DNA of 45,898 nt, taken from contig CALBWK010000115.1 of assembly GCA_937969415.1 (NCBI GenBank), positions 1 through 45,898 of the forward strand, in the 5' to 3' direction. Numbering within the stretch: position 1 is the first letter of the stretch; every line of letters starts with the position of its first letter. The stretch is from an uncultured Saprospiraceae bacterium (GTDB taxonomy: Bacteria > Bacteroidota > Bacteroidia > Chitinophagales > Saprospiraceae). Positions 10,189 to 20,091 of the stretch are shown here, piece after piece. A program made the position numbers and the translations under genes. The notes beneath the pieces are model-generated. The model had not been told where the DNA came from, did not search any database, and worked only from the letters and a program-made list of their open reading frames with translations.

Positions 10189-12609
10189 ATGCGTAAAATA
10201 AAATACCTCATAGTCCTCTCAGGGTTGATAATGTGTATCAACAATGTACAAGGACAATACTATTCTTTTAAGGATCTTGTCAAATCAGCAGATGAGGCTT
10301 ATAACAACAAACATTATTACAAAGCTTTAAACAACTATACTCAAGCAATTGAACAAAATGAAGATGCGAAGCCTCAGGTATTCTTTGCAGCAGCATCGGC
10401 AGCCCAAGAGGTCAATGCCTTAAACTATGCTAAAGAATATTACCAAAAGTATATCGACAGTGGAGATACAGAATTCGAGTCAGTAGTACTATATCAACTG
10501 GCTAAGTTAGAGCATCAAATCGGGGAGTACGATAAGGCCATCATCAATTATAATTTGTACTCTTCTGAGTATGGTGGACAGGATGCTAAAATTGATATGG
10601 ATATAAGCCAACAGAAAGAAGCAGCACAATGGGCATTGAGTAACGAAACGGAAGAATCCATAGAATACACAGAAAGGCTGAGCGACACAATCAACACCAA
10701 TAGTTCGGAAAATGCTCCAGTTTTACTTGGGGAGGACTTGATATATGCATCACTTAGGTTTCCCATAGAAGATGATGAATACCAAAGATCAAGGACCAAG
10801 ATTTTGAGAAACGGCGACCTTGTAGATATACCTAATATAACAGAGGAACAGCTCACTTCTAATTCAGCGTTCAACAGTGAAGGCACTAAGATGATATTTA
10901 CAATCTGTGATTACGTCAACACGTATAGCATTCATTGTAAATTATACTCTGCTGATGTAGGTCCTAACTTGACAATAAGAAATGTGCAGCCATTGCCGAG
11001 TCATATTAATCAGCCCAACACCAATTCTACTCACCCAACTATAGGTGAAGTGAATGGCCAAACATTTATGTATTTCTCTTCTGATAGAGCAGGTGGCAAA
11101 GGACAATACGACATATACAAAGTACTGGTCGACGAAAACAATGTAATGGGCGCACCTACAAATGTGCTAGAAGTCAATACGCCAGGAAATGATATGACAC
11201 CATATTTTCACAATGCTACAGAGACGTTGTATTTCAGTACAGATGGACGCAATGGATATGGAGGTTATGACATATTTAAAACAAATAAGGAAGCGTCTGA
11301 ACCTGTTAATCTTGGCAAAAACATCAATAGTTCTTACAACGAACTCTATTACACACTAGCACAAGATGGCATTAGAGGACACTTTACTTCCAATAGGCCA
11401 GGATCAAGTTTTGCTGAAGACAAATATGAAACCTGTTGCTATGACATCTATTCTGCAAAGAGTAAAAAATGTATAGTAACTCTCAATACACTAACCTTTG
11501 ATGACACAACAAAAGAAAGCTTGGATCAGGTTATGATCAAAGTCATCAGTACTAAAGACAACACTTTACTCTACGAAAAAAGCTTAGCGGGCAATGAAAA
11601 TAATATTGAGCTGCCTTGCAATGAAGATCTCAAACTAATAGCAAGTAAGGACGGATATGATGACTATGAGCTAAATCTAACTGAGTTACTCAAAGGTCAA
11701 AAAGGTGATGAAGTCATTTCTAAAGACCTCTTCTTGATACCAAATGTTATTGGTCTAGAGTTGGCTGTGTTTGAGGAAGTAGCAAGAGCGCCATTGACTG
11801 GTGCGACGGTTTACTTGACCAATCTAGCTACGAATGAAATCCAGACTCAAGAAATGAACCCAGGTCATATTTTCAACTTCGATATCAGACCAGATACAGA
11901 CTACCTGATAGAAATAAACAAAGATGGTTTCAAAGAGGAGACTATAAAACTCAATTCGGGTAAAGCAGATGTAAAGATCACAAAAGAAGCCATTCTAAAA
12001 TATGTGGATGTCGTAGAGAAATCTATCGTGTCTTTAGAAAATGCTATTCCAGTCAGTCTATACTTTGATAACGATCGACCTAAGATAGGCAGCAATAAGA
12101 ATGAGTCGGCTCAGACCTACTCCCAGATTTATGGCGACTATTATAGCCAAAAGCCAAAATTCAGAGATGCTTATCTAGCACTATTTAGTGGGTCAGATCG
12201 TGTGACGGCCTTTCAGGAAGTGGATTATCTTTTTGAAAATCTAGTGAAGGCAAGCTTTGATAAGTACGACACTTTTAAGAAGCAATTGCAGATTGTACTA
12301 GAAGCTGGTCAAGACGTCAATGTTTATCTAAGGGGATATACTTCTCCATTGGCACAAGGTGATTATAATACAGCGCTAGGTAAAAGAAGGGTTGACAGTA
12401 TTAGAAAGGAATTTGACACTTGGAATAATGGCGTCTTAGTCCCTTATATCTTATCTGGACAACTAAAAGTAACGGAAAGGTCCTTTGGAGAGACAACAGC
12501 ACCAGCTAGTGTAAGTGATGATCCGAGCGCACCGAGTCGATCTATCTACAGCCCAGAAGCCAGTAGAGAAAGAAGAGTAGAAATTGATGAAATAAAAATT
12601 CAACGTTAA
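10189..12609 (+). CDS. OmpA-family protein with TPR, PD40 and carboxypeptidase-regulatory-like domains
   Basis: This 806-residue protein has a signal peptide ending VQGQ. An N-terminal TPR region (AYNNKHYYKALNNYTQAIEQ and following helices) is followed by PD40/TolB-like propeller repeats (YFSSDRAGGKGQYDIYKV, YFSTDGRNGYGGYDIFK, HFTSNRPGSS...YDIYSA). Two beta-sandwich segments come next. The C-terminal OmpA-like peptidoglycan-binding domain (YLRGYTSPLAQGDYNTALGKRR) carries a long insert. This architecture is standard beside SprF-type proteins in Bacteroidota and probably anchors the secretion/adhesin complex to the cell wall. It starts 19 bases after the porP/sprF-like gene and ends 15 bases before the adhesin, so the three form one operon. 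Confidence 0.88.
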   Translation: MRKIKYLIVLSGLIMCINNVQGQYYSFKDLVKSADEAYNNKHYYKALNNYTQAIEQNEDAKPQVFFAAASAAQEVNALNYAKEYYQKYIDSGDTEFESVVLYQLAKLEHQIGEYDKAIINYNLYSSEYGGQDAKIDMDISQQKEAAQWALSNETEESIEYTERLSDTINTNSSENAPVLLGEDLIYASLRFPIEDDEYQRSRTKILRNGDLVDIPNITEEQLTSNSAFNSEGTKMIFTICDYVNTYSIHCKLYSADVGPNLTIRNVQPLPSHINQPNTNSTHPTIGEVNGQTFMYFSSDRAGGKGQYDIYKVLVDENNVMGAPTNVLEVNTPGNDMTPYFHNATETLYFSTDGRNGYGGYDIFKTNKEASEPVNLGKNINSSYNELYYTLAQDGIRGHFTSNRPGSSFAEDKYETCCYDIYSAKSKKCIVTLNTLTFDDTTKESLDQVMIKVISTKDNTLLYEKSLAGNENNIELPCNEDLKLIASKDGYDDYELNLTELLKGQKGDEVISKDLFLIPNVIGLELAVFEEVARAPLTGATVYLTNLATNEIQTQEMNPGHIFNFDIRPDTDYLIEINKDGFKEETIKLNSGKADVKITKEAILKYVDVVEKSIVSLENAIPVSLYFDNDRPKIGSNKNESAQTYSQIYGDYYSQKPKFRDAYLALFSGSDRVTAFQEVDYLFENLVKASFDKYDTFKKQLQIVLEAGQDVNVYLRGYTSPLAQGDYNTALGKRRVDSIRKEFDTWNNGVLVPYILSGQLKVTERSFGETTAPASVSDDPSAPSRSIYSPEASRERRVEIDEIKIQR

Positions 12610-12624
12610 AAAAGTTAAGCACCC

Positions 12625-15600
12625 ATGAAATATAATCAAGCATATATCAAGCTTATCATAGGTCTGGCTTTCTGCCTCCAGGGTTTTTCTCTGATGGCCA
12701 CACACGTGGCGGGAGGTACGATGACTTATAGATGTCTAGGAAATTCTCAGTACGAAATCTCAATGGAATTCAGAAGAGATTGCCTCAACGGTGATGAAAT
12801 TGCACCCTTTGATGACCCAGCACTTTTTGGCGTCTTTGATTCGAATGGAAACTTAGATGTGAACGTAGAGCAATTTGGAGCATTTAGGATTCCGCTTACT
12901 CAGAATGATACACTGTTCGAAATATTGACAACAGAATGTAATGTTATTTCTGGAGATGTCTGTGTACAAACGACACTCTACAGAGATACGATTACTTTGC
13001 CGCGCAAACCAGGTGGCTACATTATCGCATACCAGCGTTGCTGTAGAAATATAACACTTAACAATGTTGTCGATCCCCTCAATACTGGGGCAACTTATTT
13101 TGTACGTATTACAGATAAGGCACTTGAGGAATGTAACAGTTCTCCAGAATGGAGAGCTTGGCCGGATATATTTATCTGTGCAGATGATACACTAAACTTC
13201 TTGCACAATGCCTTTGATGCAGATGGAGATTCTCTGGTTTATGAATTATGCAGACCCTCAGATGGTCTTACTGCTGATAACAATATCTGGAATACACCTC
13301 CAGCTACATTAGATATACCAGGCGTAGCTTTTAGGGACGGATTTGGTGTAGATAATTTATTTGGTGGTGGGGACCCGCTAACGATAGATCCTGTCACAGG
13401 ACAGATGTTTGCTGTTCCTCTACCACTAGAATCTCAGTTTCTAGTTGGTGTTTGTGTCAAAGAATACAGAGATGGAGTGTTACTATCAGAAGTCAGAAGA
13501 GACTTTGAATACAATGTAAGGATTTGCGGTAGAGCACCTATAGCAGAAGCTGCACCAGATGCCTTTGTGAAGTGTAATAGTTTAGAAATTGAGTTTACGA
13601 ATAATTCAGTTTCTAACTTTCTAGAATTTGATAGCTTAGAATTTACTTGGATTTTTGATTTTCCAGATACCAATCTAATCTCTAATGAAATCAATCCTAC
13701 ATTTACTTATCCGCAGTCTGGAAATTATGAAGTGGCGCTTGCTGTTTTTGATGGCACTTGTACTGATACAACTTTTCTTAATGTCTCGGTTGCCACAGAG
13801 GATGATCCCGAACTGAGTTTATTCTTTACAGCAGAAAATTGTAATCCCAACACAACTGTCACCTTAGAAGCCTTTGAAAGCTTTACAGAAACAGTACCTG
13901 ACTCCAACTACACTTGGATAGTTACCGATGCGGTTGGCAACACAAGTACACTTATAGGGCCAGCAACCTCCTTGGATATCGGACCAGATCAAATGATTTC
14001 TGTCAGACTAGAAGTTATAGGACCTACTGGCTGCTTGAGTACTTATAGTGAAGAAATAAATGTTGTCACCATACAAGAACCTCAAGCTGATTTTAACTTG
14101 TCATCGTTCAATTGTAATTCTATCACCTCGATTGCCTTAGATGGTACAGTGATGACCAACACTGCTGTGCCAGACGAAAATTTTATTTGGACAATTACAA
14201 CAAATAGCGACACCTTAAATGCAGTGGGCAGCAACCCAACTGTAGACATAGGTGCCGATCAGACAATACAAGTCTTACTGCAAGTAATGACAACAGAAGG
14301 CTGTATTGATACGATAAGTCAAAGCTTCGACATAGAAACCGCAGCAGACCCATCAGCGTCTTTTACCTACACGGCAAGAAATTGTAATGGGTCGACAGAA
14401 ATATTACTGAATGGTGATGCGCAAGGCGTAATGCAAACCGTAGATGCAAGTTCCTATGTCTGGAACATAATTGCTAACAATGCAATGCAAACTGCCAATG
14501 GACAAAATGTTGTCGTCGACATTAACTCAGATCAAGTCGTCATCGTTGAGATGCAAGTGTCAAGTATCGAAGGGTGTACGACTACTATAAGAGATACCAT
14601 TCAAGTATCTACCGTACCGTTTGCTCCTGTATTTACAAGTTCTGTTGTGTGCCCTGGAGAATCAGCTGTTATATTTACAAACTTGGATCCTAGCACGTCT
14701 ATTGATGTGCAACCTAGCACCAATTTAATAATAGACAACGGGAACTATATTATTACCAATAATACGATAACACAAACCTATTCTATCACAGTAGACAACG
14801 GTGATTGCCAGCAAACTGGTTCTGTAACTGTTACCGTAGATTCTAATCCGAGCTTTGCAGAGCTAGCAGATGTAATACAATGCGGTGATGAGACTATTCA
14901 ACTTAATCCAAATGGCAACACAGCTTACGTTTACAATTGGGAGGGCCCAGCTGGTGTAAACTTTGACCAATCAGCTCCGAATCCAACTGCCTCTGTTCCT
15001 ACTTCTGGATTATTTTTTGTCACGATATCTACCAGTGCACTTAGTGACTGCTTTGCTTTTGATACCTTACAAGTTAATCGAGTAGAGCTACCTTCTATAA
15101 TCATCTCACCTTCCAATCAATTGATCTATTGTGAAGGGACTGAAATAACAATAGGCGCAACAAGTAGTGGAGAACTAACCTGGTTTGATGAAAATGGATT
15201 GGTTATTAGCAATGGAGCAACACCAATAACTATAGACGGCTTAACGGAATCTGTAGTCTATACGGTACAATCCGTTGATCAATTTGGATGTAGCTCGACA
15301 GAAACTTTAGAGATACAATTTATACCGGCACCTACTTTTGGATTTACAGCAGACTCCGAATTCAATGCTTGTTTTGGCGAGCCAGTAACCGCAGCAGTTA
15401 ATTCTCCAGCTGCTATTACTTGGACAACGTTAGATGGTACTGTAATTTCTAATACGAGTGTCTTGAATATAGATGCGCTTACACAAGACTCGACCTTTAT
15501 AATCACGGCAACCAATGACTTAGGTTGTCAATCTGAGCAGATGGTTACTCTAGAAGTCCTACCGCTACCGCAGACAAGTCCAGTTCCTCTTCAGTTAGGA

Positions 15601-16812
15601 ATATGTTTGGATGCAGAAGTAAGCTTCAGTATTTCATCACAAGACTCAGTTACTTGGAGAGATGAGACTGGGATGATTCTCTCGACAGATACAACTCTGC
15701 TGCTATCTAATCTAATAGAACAAACTACTTACTTTGCTGAGTATATCAATTCTAATGGTTGTGTGAATTTTGACACCTTAACAGTGGATGTATTTGATGA
15801 AGTCGGTTTGGAAATAAACTCAGGAGATGAGGCGCAAGTCTACTGTCAAGGCTTTAGCCCCGAAATAACCACCACTGTTAATGTGGCTTCTGATATAGAA
15901 TGGTTTGTTAATGGTGTGCTTGTGGGAAGTGGATCCGAATTGATAGACTTCTTTCCAGACGGTGACTTCGAACTTATTGCTGTAGCATCTGACGCTTCTG
16001 GCTGTACAGAATCTGATACAATATCAGTAATGGAATCGTTTGCTGAAGGTGATATAACAGGTCCCGACTCGCTGTCGCTTTGTTTGGGTGAAGAAACTGT
16101 GTTGACTTATAATCCCAACTTCGCTTCAGACTTTGAAATAGAATGGACACCTACTGATTTCGTAGATCAGATCGGCACCTCTATAGTCATTAGTCCAAGT
16201 GAAACAACAACCTATACTGTCATATATACAAATGGTGATCGATGTAAGGACACAACAAGTATTGACATAGCCGTTGGTGGGTTTCCCCAACAACCCATTG
16301 CCACAACTTCGCTTGACGAAATCTGTCTCCAAGAAAGTGTGAACCTTGACATAGTCAATATCTCAGGAAATGAAGATATTATATGGACTCCGAGTAGCAC
16401 ACTAGATGATGCTTCTGCGGTTGATCCTATTGCAACGCCTACAGAGACAACGACCTATGAGGTGTTGGTTACAGACGACCTTGGTTGTACCTCAGAGAGT
16501 AGTGTAGAAGTAAGAGTCATTTTGCCCACTTGTACTGAGGCGGATGTTTTCATACCTAATATGTTCACACCTAATGCAGATATGCTTAATGACATCTTCA
16601 AACCAGAATCTAATTTTATCGAATCTATGACACTAGTTGTCTACGACAGATGGGGAGAAGAAGTATACTCTACAACGGATGTTAACGGCGGATGGGACGG
16701 CACCTATCTAGGAGAAGAATTGACTCCAGATGTGTATGGTTACTATTTTACGGCAGTCTGTATTAATGGCTTTACATATGAAAAACAAGGTAACGTTACC
16801 TTGATGAAATAG
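12625..16812 (+). CDS. Giant surface adhesin with gliding-motility-associated type B C-terminal domain (T9SS substrate)
   Basis: This 1395-residue protein has a signal peptide ending FSLMA, then THVAGGTMTYRC..YEI, the N-terminal signature of SprB-like Bacteroidota adhesins. A PKD-like domain follows near residues 340-395 (WIFDF...NPTFTYPQSGNYEVALAVFD). Next are three ~90-residue repeats and several Ig-like domains with paired cysteines. The C-terminus (IPNMFTPNADMLNDIF, VYDRWGEEVY, GWDGTYLGEELTPDVYGYYF) is the gliding-motility-associated type B sorting domain. The protein should be exported by T9SS and displayed or released at the surface. Whether the cell glides cannot be told from this window. 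Confidence 0.93.
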   Translation: MKYNQAYIKLIIGLAFCLQGFSLMATHVAGGTMTYRCLGNSQYEISMEFRRDCLNGDEIAPFDDPALFGVFDSNGNLDVNVEQFGAFRIPLTQNDTLFEILTTECNVISGDVCVQTTLYRDTITLPRKPGGYIIAYQRCCRNITLNNVVDPLNTGATYFVRITDKALEECNSSPEWRAWPDIFICADDTLNFLHNAFDADGDSLVYELCRPSDGLTADNNIWNTPPATLDIPGVAFRDGFGVDNLFGGGDPLTIDPVTGQMFAVPLPLESQFLVGVCVKEYRDGVLLSEVRRDFEYNVRICGRAPIAEAAPDAFVKCNSLEIEFTNNSVSNFLEFDSLEFTWIFDFPDTNLISNEINPTFTYPQSGNYEVALAVFDGTCTDTTFLNVSVATEDDPELSLFFTAENCNPNTTVTLEAFESFTETVPDSNYTWIVTDAVGNTSTLIGPATSLDIGPDQMISVRLEVIGPTGCLSTYSEEINVVTIQEPQADFNLSSFNCNSITSIALDGTVMTNTAVPDENFIWTITTNSDTLNAVGSNPTVDIGADQTIQVLLQVMTTEGCIDTISQSFDIETAADPSASFTYTARNCNGSTEILLNGDAQGVMQTVDASSYVWNIIANNAMQTANGQNVVVDINSDQVVIVEMQVSSIEGCTTTIRDTIQVSTVPFAPVFTSSVVCPGESAVIFTNLDPSTSIDVQPSTNLIIDNGNYIITNNTITQTYSITVDNGDCQQTGSVTVTVDSNPSFAELADVIQCGDETIQLNPNGNTAYVYNWEGPAGVNFDQSAPNPTASVPTSGLFFVTISTSALSDCFAFDTLQVNRVELPSIIISPSNQLIYCEGTEITIGATSSGELTWFDENGLVISNGATPITIDGLTESVVYTVQSVDQFGCSSTETLEIQFIPAPTFGFTADSEFNACFGEPVTAAVNSPAAITWTTLDGTVISNTSVLNIDALTQDSTFIITATNDLGCQSEQMVTLEVLPLPQTSPVPLQLGICLDAEVSFSISSQDSVTWRDETGMILSTDTTLLLSNLIEQTTYFAEYINSNGCVNFDTLTVDVFDEVGLEINSGDEAQVYCQGFSPEITTTVNVASDIEWFVNGVLVGSGSELIDFFPDGDFELIAVASDASGCTESDTISVMESFAEGDITGPDSLSLCLGEETVLTYNPNFASDFEIEWTPTDFVDQIGTSIVISPSETTTYTVIYTNGDRCKDTTSIDIAVGGFPQQPIATTSLDEICLQESVNLDIVNISGNEDIIWTPSSTLDDASAVDPIATPTETTTYEVLVTDDLGCTSESSVEVRVILPTCTEADVFIPNMFTPNADMLNDIFKPESNFIESMTLVVYDRWGEEVYSTTDVNGGWDGTYLGEELTPDVYGYYFTAVCINGFTYEKQGNVTLMK
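13807..14616 (+). repeat. Three tandem ~90-residue PKD-like repeats inside the adhesin
   Basis: Units begin at 13807 (PELSLFFTAENCN), 14080 (PQADFNLSSFNCN) and 14350 (PSASFTYTARNCN), 273 and 270 bases apart. Each unit has an early Cys-Asn, a central Y/F-x-W-x-I strand, an IGADQ-like turn (IGPDQ, IGADQ, INSDQ), and a closing cysteine (TGCLST, EGCIDT, EGCTTT). They have diverged enough not to be recent duplications at DNA level. They probably form stacked Ig-like domains that extend the adhesin. Confidence 0.75.
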
Positions 16813-16847
16813 TCGTATAAGGAATTGAGCCTTAGTGCCAAGAGAAG

Positions 16848-16855
16848 TATCTTTG
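16848..16855 (+). promoter_or_regulatory. Bacteroidota -7 promoter box of mnmA
   Basis: TATCTTTG matches the TAnnTTTG consensus of the Bacteroidota primary sigma factor, and a TTG at 16825-16827 lies 20 bases upstream as a -33 element. The start codon at 16862 is only six bases after the box, so the transcript would have almost no leader. Confidence 0.6.
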
Positions 16856-16861
16856 TGGCCT

Positions 16862-17956
16862 ATGAGCAAAAAGGGTAGAGTATTGGTAGCAATGAGTGGA
16901 GGTATAGATAGTACTGTCACTGCTATGATGCTGCACGAGCAAGGATATGAGATAGTAGGCATTACAATGAAGACTTGGGATTATGCCTCATCAGGCGGAT
17001 CAAAGAAAGAGACAGGCTGTTGCAGCTTGGATTCTATCAATGATGCTCGTCAGATTGCTGTCGAGAAAGGCTTTCATCATTTCATTGTGGATATCAGAGA
17101 GGAATTTGGAGATTATGTTATTGACAACTTTGTCGATGAATATATCGCGGGTAGGACACCTAATCCTTGCATCCTTTGCAATACGCATATTAAGTGGAGT
17201 GCCTTACTCAAGAGAGCGGATGCAATGGATTGTGAGTTTATAGCAACTGGTCACTATGCTAAAATCAAAAATTCCAACGGCCGATACTACATATCCAAAG
17301 GTGTAGATCCTCGTAAGGATCAGTCTTATGTACTATGGGGCTTATCGCAAGAGTGTATGGCAAGAACGATCTTCCCGCTTGCTGATTATACTAAAGAAGA
17401 AATACGCCAGATGGCTTTTGACTGGGGGTACGAAGCCTTATCGAAAAAGCCAGAGAGTTATGAAATATGTTTTGTACCCGATAATGACTACAGAAACTTT
17501 CTAAAGCGTAGAGTACCAGAACTTGAAGAGAGTGTAAAAGGTGGACAGTTCGTCAACGCTGCTGGTGAGGTACTGGGCACACATGATGGTTATCCGTTCT
17601 ATACTATAGGACAACGAAAAGGACTCGGTGGAGGATTTGACACTCCAATGTATGTGACAGATATCAAACCAGAAACGAACACCATCGTACTCGGACAGTC
17701 AGACGAATTGCTCAAAAATGCGATGTATGTCGGTGACTTCAACTTTCATAAAGACACTCAGTTAGATCCTAACAAAGAGTATGTCACAATGGTACGTTAT
17801 AATGATCCTGGCGTCCTTAGCAATGCAAAAGTTACTGATGACTTAGAAATCAAAGTAGACTTCTTGGCCAATGTACGCGGCATCGCTCCAGGTCAATCAG
17901 CTGTATTGTATGATGGTGAAGACGTAGTTGCAGGTGGCATTATCTTAAGGAAATAG
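16862..17956 (+). CDS. mnmA: tRNA-specific 2-thiouridylase MnmA
   Basis: The protein has 364 residues from the ATG at 16862. An upstream in-frame GTG at 16835 is rejected because a promoter box lies between the two. SGGIDST is the PP-loop that adenylates U34. The catalytic cysteines are in NPCILCNTHIKW and SYEICFVPD. GHYAKI and the C-terminal beta-barrel with IGQRKGLG complete the family pattern. It installs the 2-thio group on U34 of tRNA-Lys, -Glu and -Gln. It follows the adhesin operon but appears to have its own promoter. Confidence 0.96.
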   Translation: MSKKGRVLVAMSGGIDSTVTAMMLHEQGYEIVGITMKTWDYASSGGSKKETGCCSLDSINDARQIAVEKGFHHFIVDIREEFGDYVIDNFVDEYIAGRTPNPCILCNTHIKWSALLKRADAMDCEFIATGHYAKIKNSNGRYYISKGVDPRKDQSYVLWGLSQECMARTIFPLADYTKEEIRQMAFDWGYEALSKKPESYEICFVPDNDYRNFLKRRVPELEESVKGGQFVNAAGEVLGTHDGYPFYTIGQRKGLGGGFDTPMYVTDIKPETNTIVLGQSDELLKNAMYVGDFNFHKDTQLDPNKEYVTMVRYNDPGVLSNAKVTDDLEIKVDFLANVRGIAPGQSAVLYDGEDVVAGGIILRK

Positions 17957-17992
17957 GTCAGTTAGCTACTTTCAACTCATTCTTTTTTCGTC

Positions 17993-18000
17993 TAATTTTG
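17993..18000 (+). promoter_or_regulatory. -7 promoter box of the lipoprotein-rimM pair
   Basis: TAATTTTG fits TAnnTTTG and lies 18 bases before the lipoprotein ATG at 18019. A pyrimidine-rich stretch lies upstream, but I see no clear -33 TTG. Confidence 0.45.
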
Positions 18001-18018
18001 TAGGCATCACGCTATCAT

Positions 18019-18777
18019 ATGAAACAGATTAACAAATACATACTGGCTACATTCATTGCTGTCCTTGGACTTTTTGCCTGCCAAGACGAAACCCTAACCT
18101 TTTCTGATACTCTATTGGGGCTAGAGTTTTACCCAGTAGAAGAAGGCCGTTCTTGGACCTATAGAATGGATTCCACAATAATCATTGGTGGAGGCAATAC
18201 AATTGCTAATACCTCCTCTTTTTTAAAAGAAGAGATTATAAGCAGTTTTATTAATGGGAGTGGTGATACAACTTTTGTATTAAATATTTCTAAATCTCCA
18301 TCACTAGGTGGACCATTTAGAACTACCAATACTTGGGCTATAGAAAAGTCAAATTCCCGTGTCGTCAAGATTGAAGAAAACCTCGGCTTCCTTAAATTGG
18401 CTTTCCCTATCAGAGAGGGTAATGAGGCAGATAATACTTTCTTTGACCAACAAATAAAGGTCGATATCGCTCAACAGCAAATCCAACCTTACAAAGGGTG
18501 GCGTTACAAAGTACTGAGCAGAGGTAATCAAGTCAATGTAGCCGGAGAACAGTTTATCAATGTTACGACTATCAGACAGGCAGATAATCAAGTTGACTTT
18601 GTCAATGATCTGGAACAACGCTATGTTATAGAACAATATGCACCTAACGTCGGACTATTGAGTCGTACCATGGAGATATTCAATACGCAATGCGGAACGC
18701 CTTGTCGTGACGAACCTTGGATAGATAAGGCAGAAGAAGGCTTTTCTGTTGTCCAGACTTTAGTAGAGTACAATTGA
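18019..18777 (+). CDS. Lipoprotein of unknown function
   Basis: This 252-residue protein opens with a lipoprotein signal (ILATFIAVLGLFAC, lipobox LFAC). The body is beta-rich, with PVEEGRSWTYRMDS near residue 40, an opening common in Bacteroidota lipoproteins of unassigned role. A C-terminal pair of cysteines (TQCGTPC) could form a disulfide. I recognise no catalytic motif. Its TGA overlaps the TTG start of rimM by three bases, so translation of rimM may depend on ribosomes finishing this gene. Confidence 0.7.
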   Translation: MKQINKYILATFIAVLGLFACQDETLTFSDTLLGLEFYPVEEGRSWTYRMDSTIIIGGGNTIANTSSFLKEEIISSFINGSGDTTFVLNISKSPSLGGPFRTTNTWAIEKSNSRVVKIEENLGFLKLAFPIREGNEADNTFFDQQIKVDIAQQQIQPYKGWRYKVLSRGNQVNVAGEQFINVTTIRQADNQVDFVNDLEQRYVIEQYAPNVGLLSRTMEIFNTQCGTPCRDEPWIDKAEEGFSVVQTLVEYN

Positions 18778-19277
18778 TAGAACTCATCCACATAGGCCAT
18801 TCTCGCAAAGCCAGAGGTATTGAAGGCAGCTTTAGAGTGTATGTAGAAGACAACTATATTGAAGATTTGAAGAAGGCACGAGCACTATTTATATCTATAG
18901 ATGGCTCAGAAGTACCCTTCATTATAGAATCGGTAACTGATCAGAAATCCTTATTAGTTAAGCTAGAAGATATAGACAATCCAGAGGATGTACAACCACT
19001 CTTGGGTAATGAAATATCCTTGCACATCGACGAAGTATCTGAAAAAGAAAACTTAGAATCGCAACATCCATTAACCGGATACAGGGTAATAGATCAAGAC
19101 GATCAAGTGATAGGCGTTATAGAAGAGCTGATAGAATATCCAGACCAACTGTTGGCAAAATTATTAATAGAGCAAAAGGAAGTGTTACTCCCTATCCACG
19201 AAGACCTGATCATAGACCTTAACGAAGATGAGCAACAGATACAGATTACAATTGCAGAGGGGCTACTCACTCTCTAA
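18774..19277 (+). CDS. rimM: Ribosome maturation factor RimM
   Basis: This 167-residue protein has the RimM layout: an N-terminal barrel (LIHIGHSRKARGIEGSFRVYVED, compare the usual IGKIxKxHGxxGE) and a C-terminal PRC-like barrel (LTGYRVIDQDDQVIGVIEELI, LLPIHEDLIIDLNEDEQQIQI). It helps 30S head assembly and 16S rRNA processing together with ribosomal protein S19. The start is a TTG at 18774 in a TTGA overlap with the preceding lipoprotein stop. No ATG is available at a sensible position. In many genomes rimM sits with rpsP and trmD; here it does not. Confidence 0.88.
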   Translation: MIELIHIGHSRKARGIEGSFRVYVEDNYIEDLKKARALFISIDGSEVPFIIESVTDQKSLLVKLEDIDNPEDVQPLLGNEISLHIDEVSEKENLESQHPLTGYRVIDQDDQVIGVIEELIEYPDQLLAKLLIEQKEVLLPIHEDLIIDLNEDEQQIQITIAEGLLTL

Positions 19278-19282
19278 TTCTC

Positions 19283-20071
19283 TTAGCTAAAGAAGCCAAA
19301 TTGCCAGGGTTTCAATAGACGAGGTACTATTTTTTTGTGTAGAGAAGTCTTGATATCTGGTCGCTTCACTACTAGTCCCATTTTATAAAAATCAACAGTA
19401 TAGCAAGGGGCAAAAGCTTTAATATCCTCCCAAGCTCTACGCATCTCCTGAGACCAATTGATATCATCGAGAACAAAGAACATTTCCTGTGGGCCTGCCT
19501 CCCAGAAAGTTGTAAAATACCTCATCGTCCCCTCATAACTGTGATCTCCATCCAAATAGAAAAAATCACAAGTCTCTAATGCCTTGTTATGCGAAAAGAG
19601 AAAATCATCGAAGGTCATCGTCATAAAGTCTGCAGTATAACCAAGTATTTTAAAATTGGCTTGGGCTATTGTACTAAGCTCCTTGGCGGCCTCCACCGTT
19701 GTAAATAGAGATTTCGTTCGAGCAGATCGCATATAGGCACTACTGATGCCGAGATTAGTACCAAACTCTATAAGATGATCTGGCTGGTAATGAAGGACTA
19801 AATTCCGCAAGAACCGGCACTTCCATTTATTAGAGACAGCAGTAGACAGGAGTTTGGAGATTTTAATGGTCTTGGTTTGACCTGTTCCTTTAGCGCCATA
19901 ATCAACATAGGTCAGTGTATCTGTTCTATCCTCTAACTGAGCTCTCAAGGCTTCGATTCGGCTATCTGCATAGTAAGTTTTCCCCATATCGCTAGCAGCT
20001 CTTATAAGCCCATACAACAAAGGAGAATGAATCTTATTAATAGTCTCCGCTCTTAAGTAGAAATCAATCAA
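19283..20071 (-). CDS. Class I SAM-dependent methyltransferase (start uncertain)
   Basis: The motif I glycine region is HLIEFGTNLGISSAYM, then a motif II acidic residue (FTTVEAAKE), and YLDGDHSYEGTMRYF with a DxDH-type signature of the Methyltransf_24-like family. It ends with VLDDINWSQEMRRAW. The substrate is unknown. Family members begin near 'YLRAxTxxxIHSPxVY', here FYLRAETINKIHSPLLY, so I place the start at a TTG at 20071. TTGs at 20092 and 20140 are alternatives, and there is no ATG before that conserved stretch. The stop lies five bases from the rimM stop on the other strand. Confidence 0.75.
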   Translation of the reverse strand: MIDFYLRAETINKIHSPLLYGLIRAASDMGKTYYADSRIEALRAQLEDRTDTLTYVDYGAKGTGQTKTIKISKLLSTAVSNKWKCRFLRNLVLHYQPDHLIEFGTNLGISSAYMRSARTKSLFTTVEAAKELSTIAQANFKILGYTADFMTMTFDDFLFSHNKALETCDFFYLDGDHSYEGTMRYFTTFWEAGPQEMFFVLDDINWSQEMRRAWEDIKAFAPCYTVDFYKMGLVVKRPDIKTSLHKKIVPRLLKPWQFGFFS

Positions 20072-20091
20072 TGAATAGAGTGCTCTGGTCA

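Noticed and set aside
14931-15116. Antisense frames within the adhesin and other long genes
   Set aside because: They are shadows of genuine coding frames, with no signal peptide, motif or own start context.
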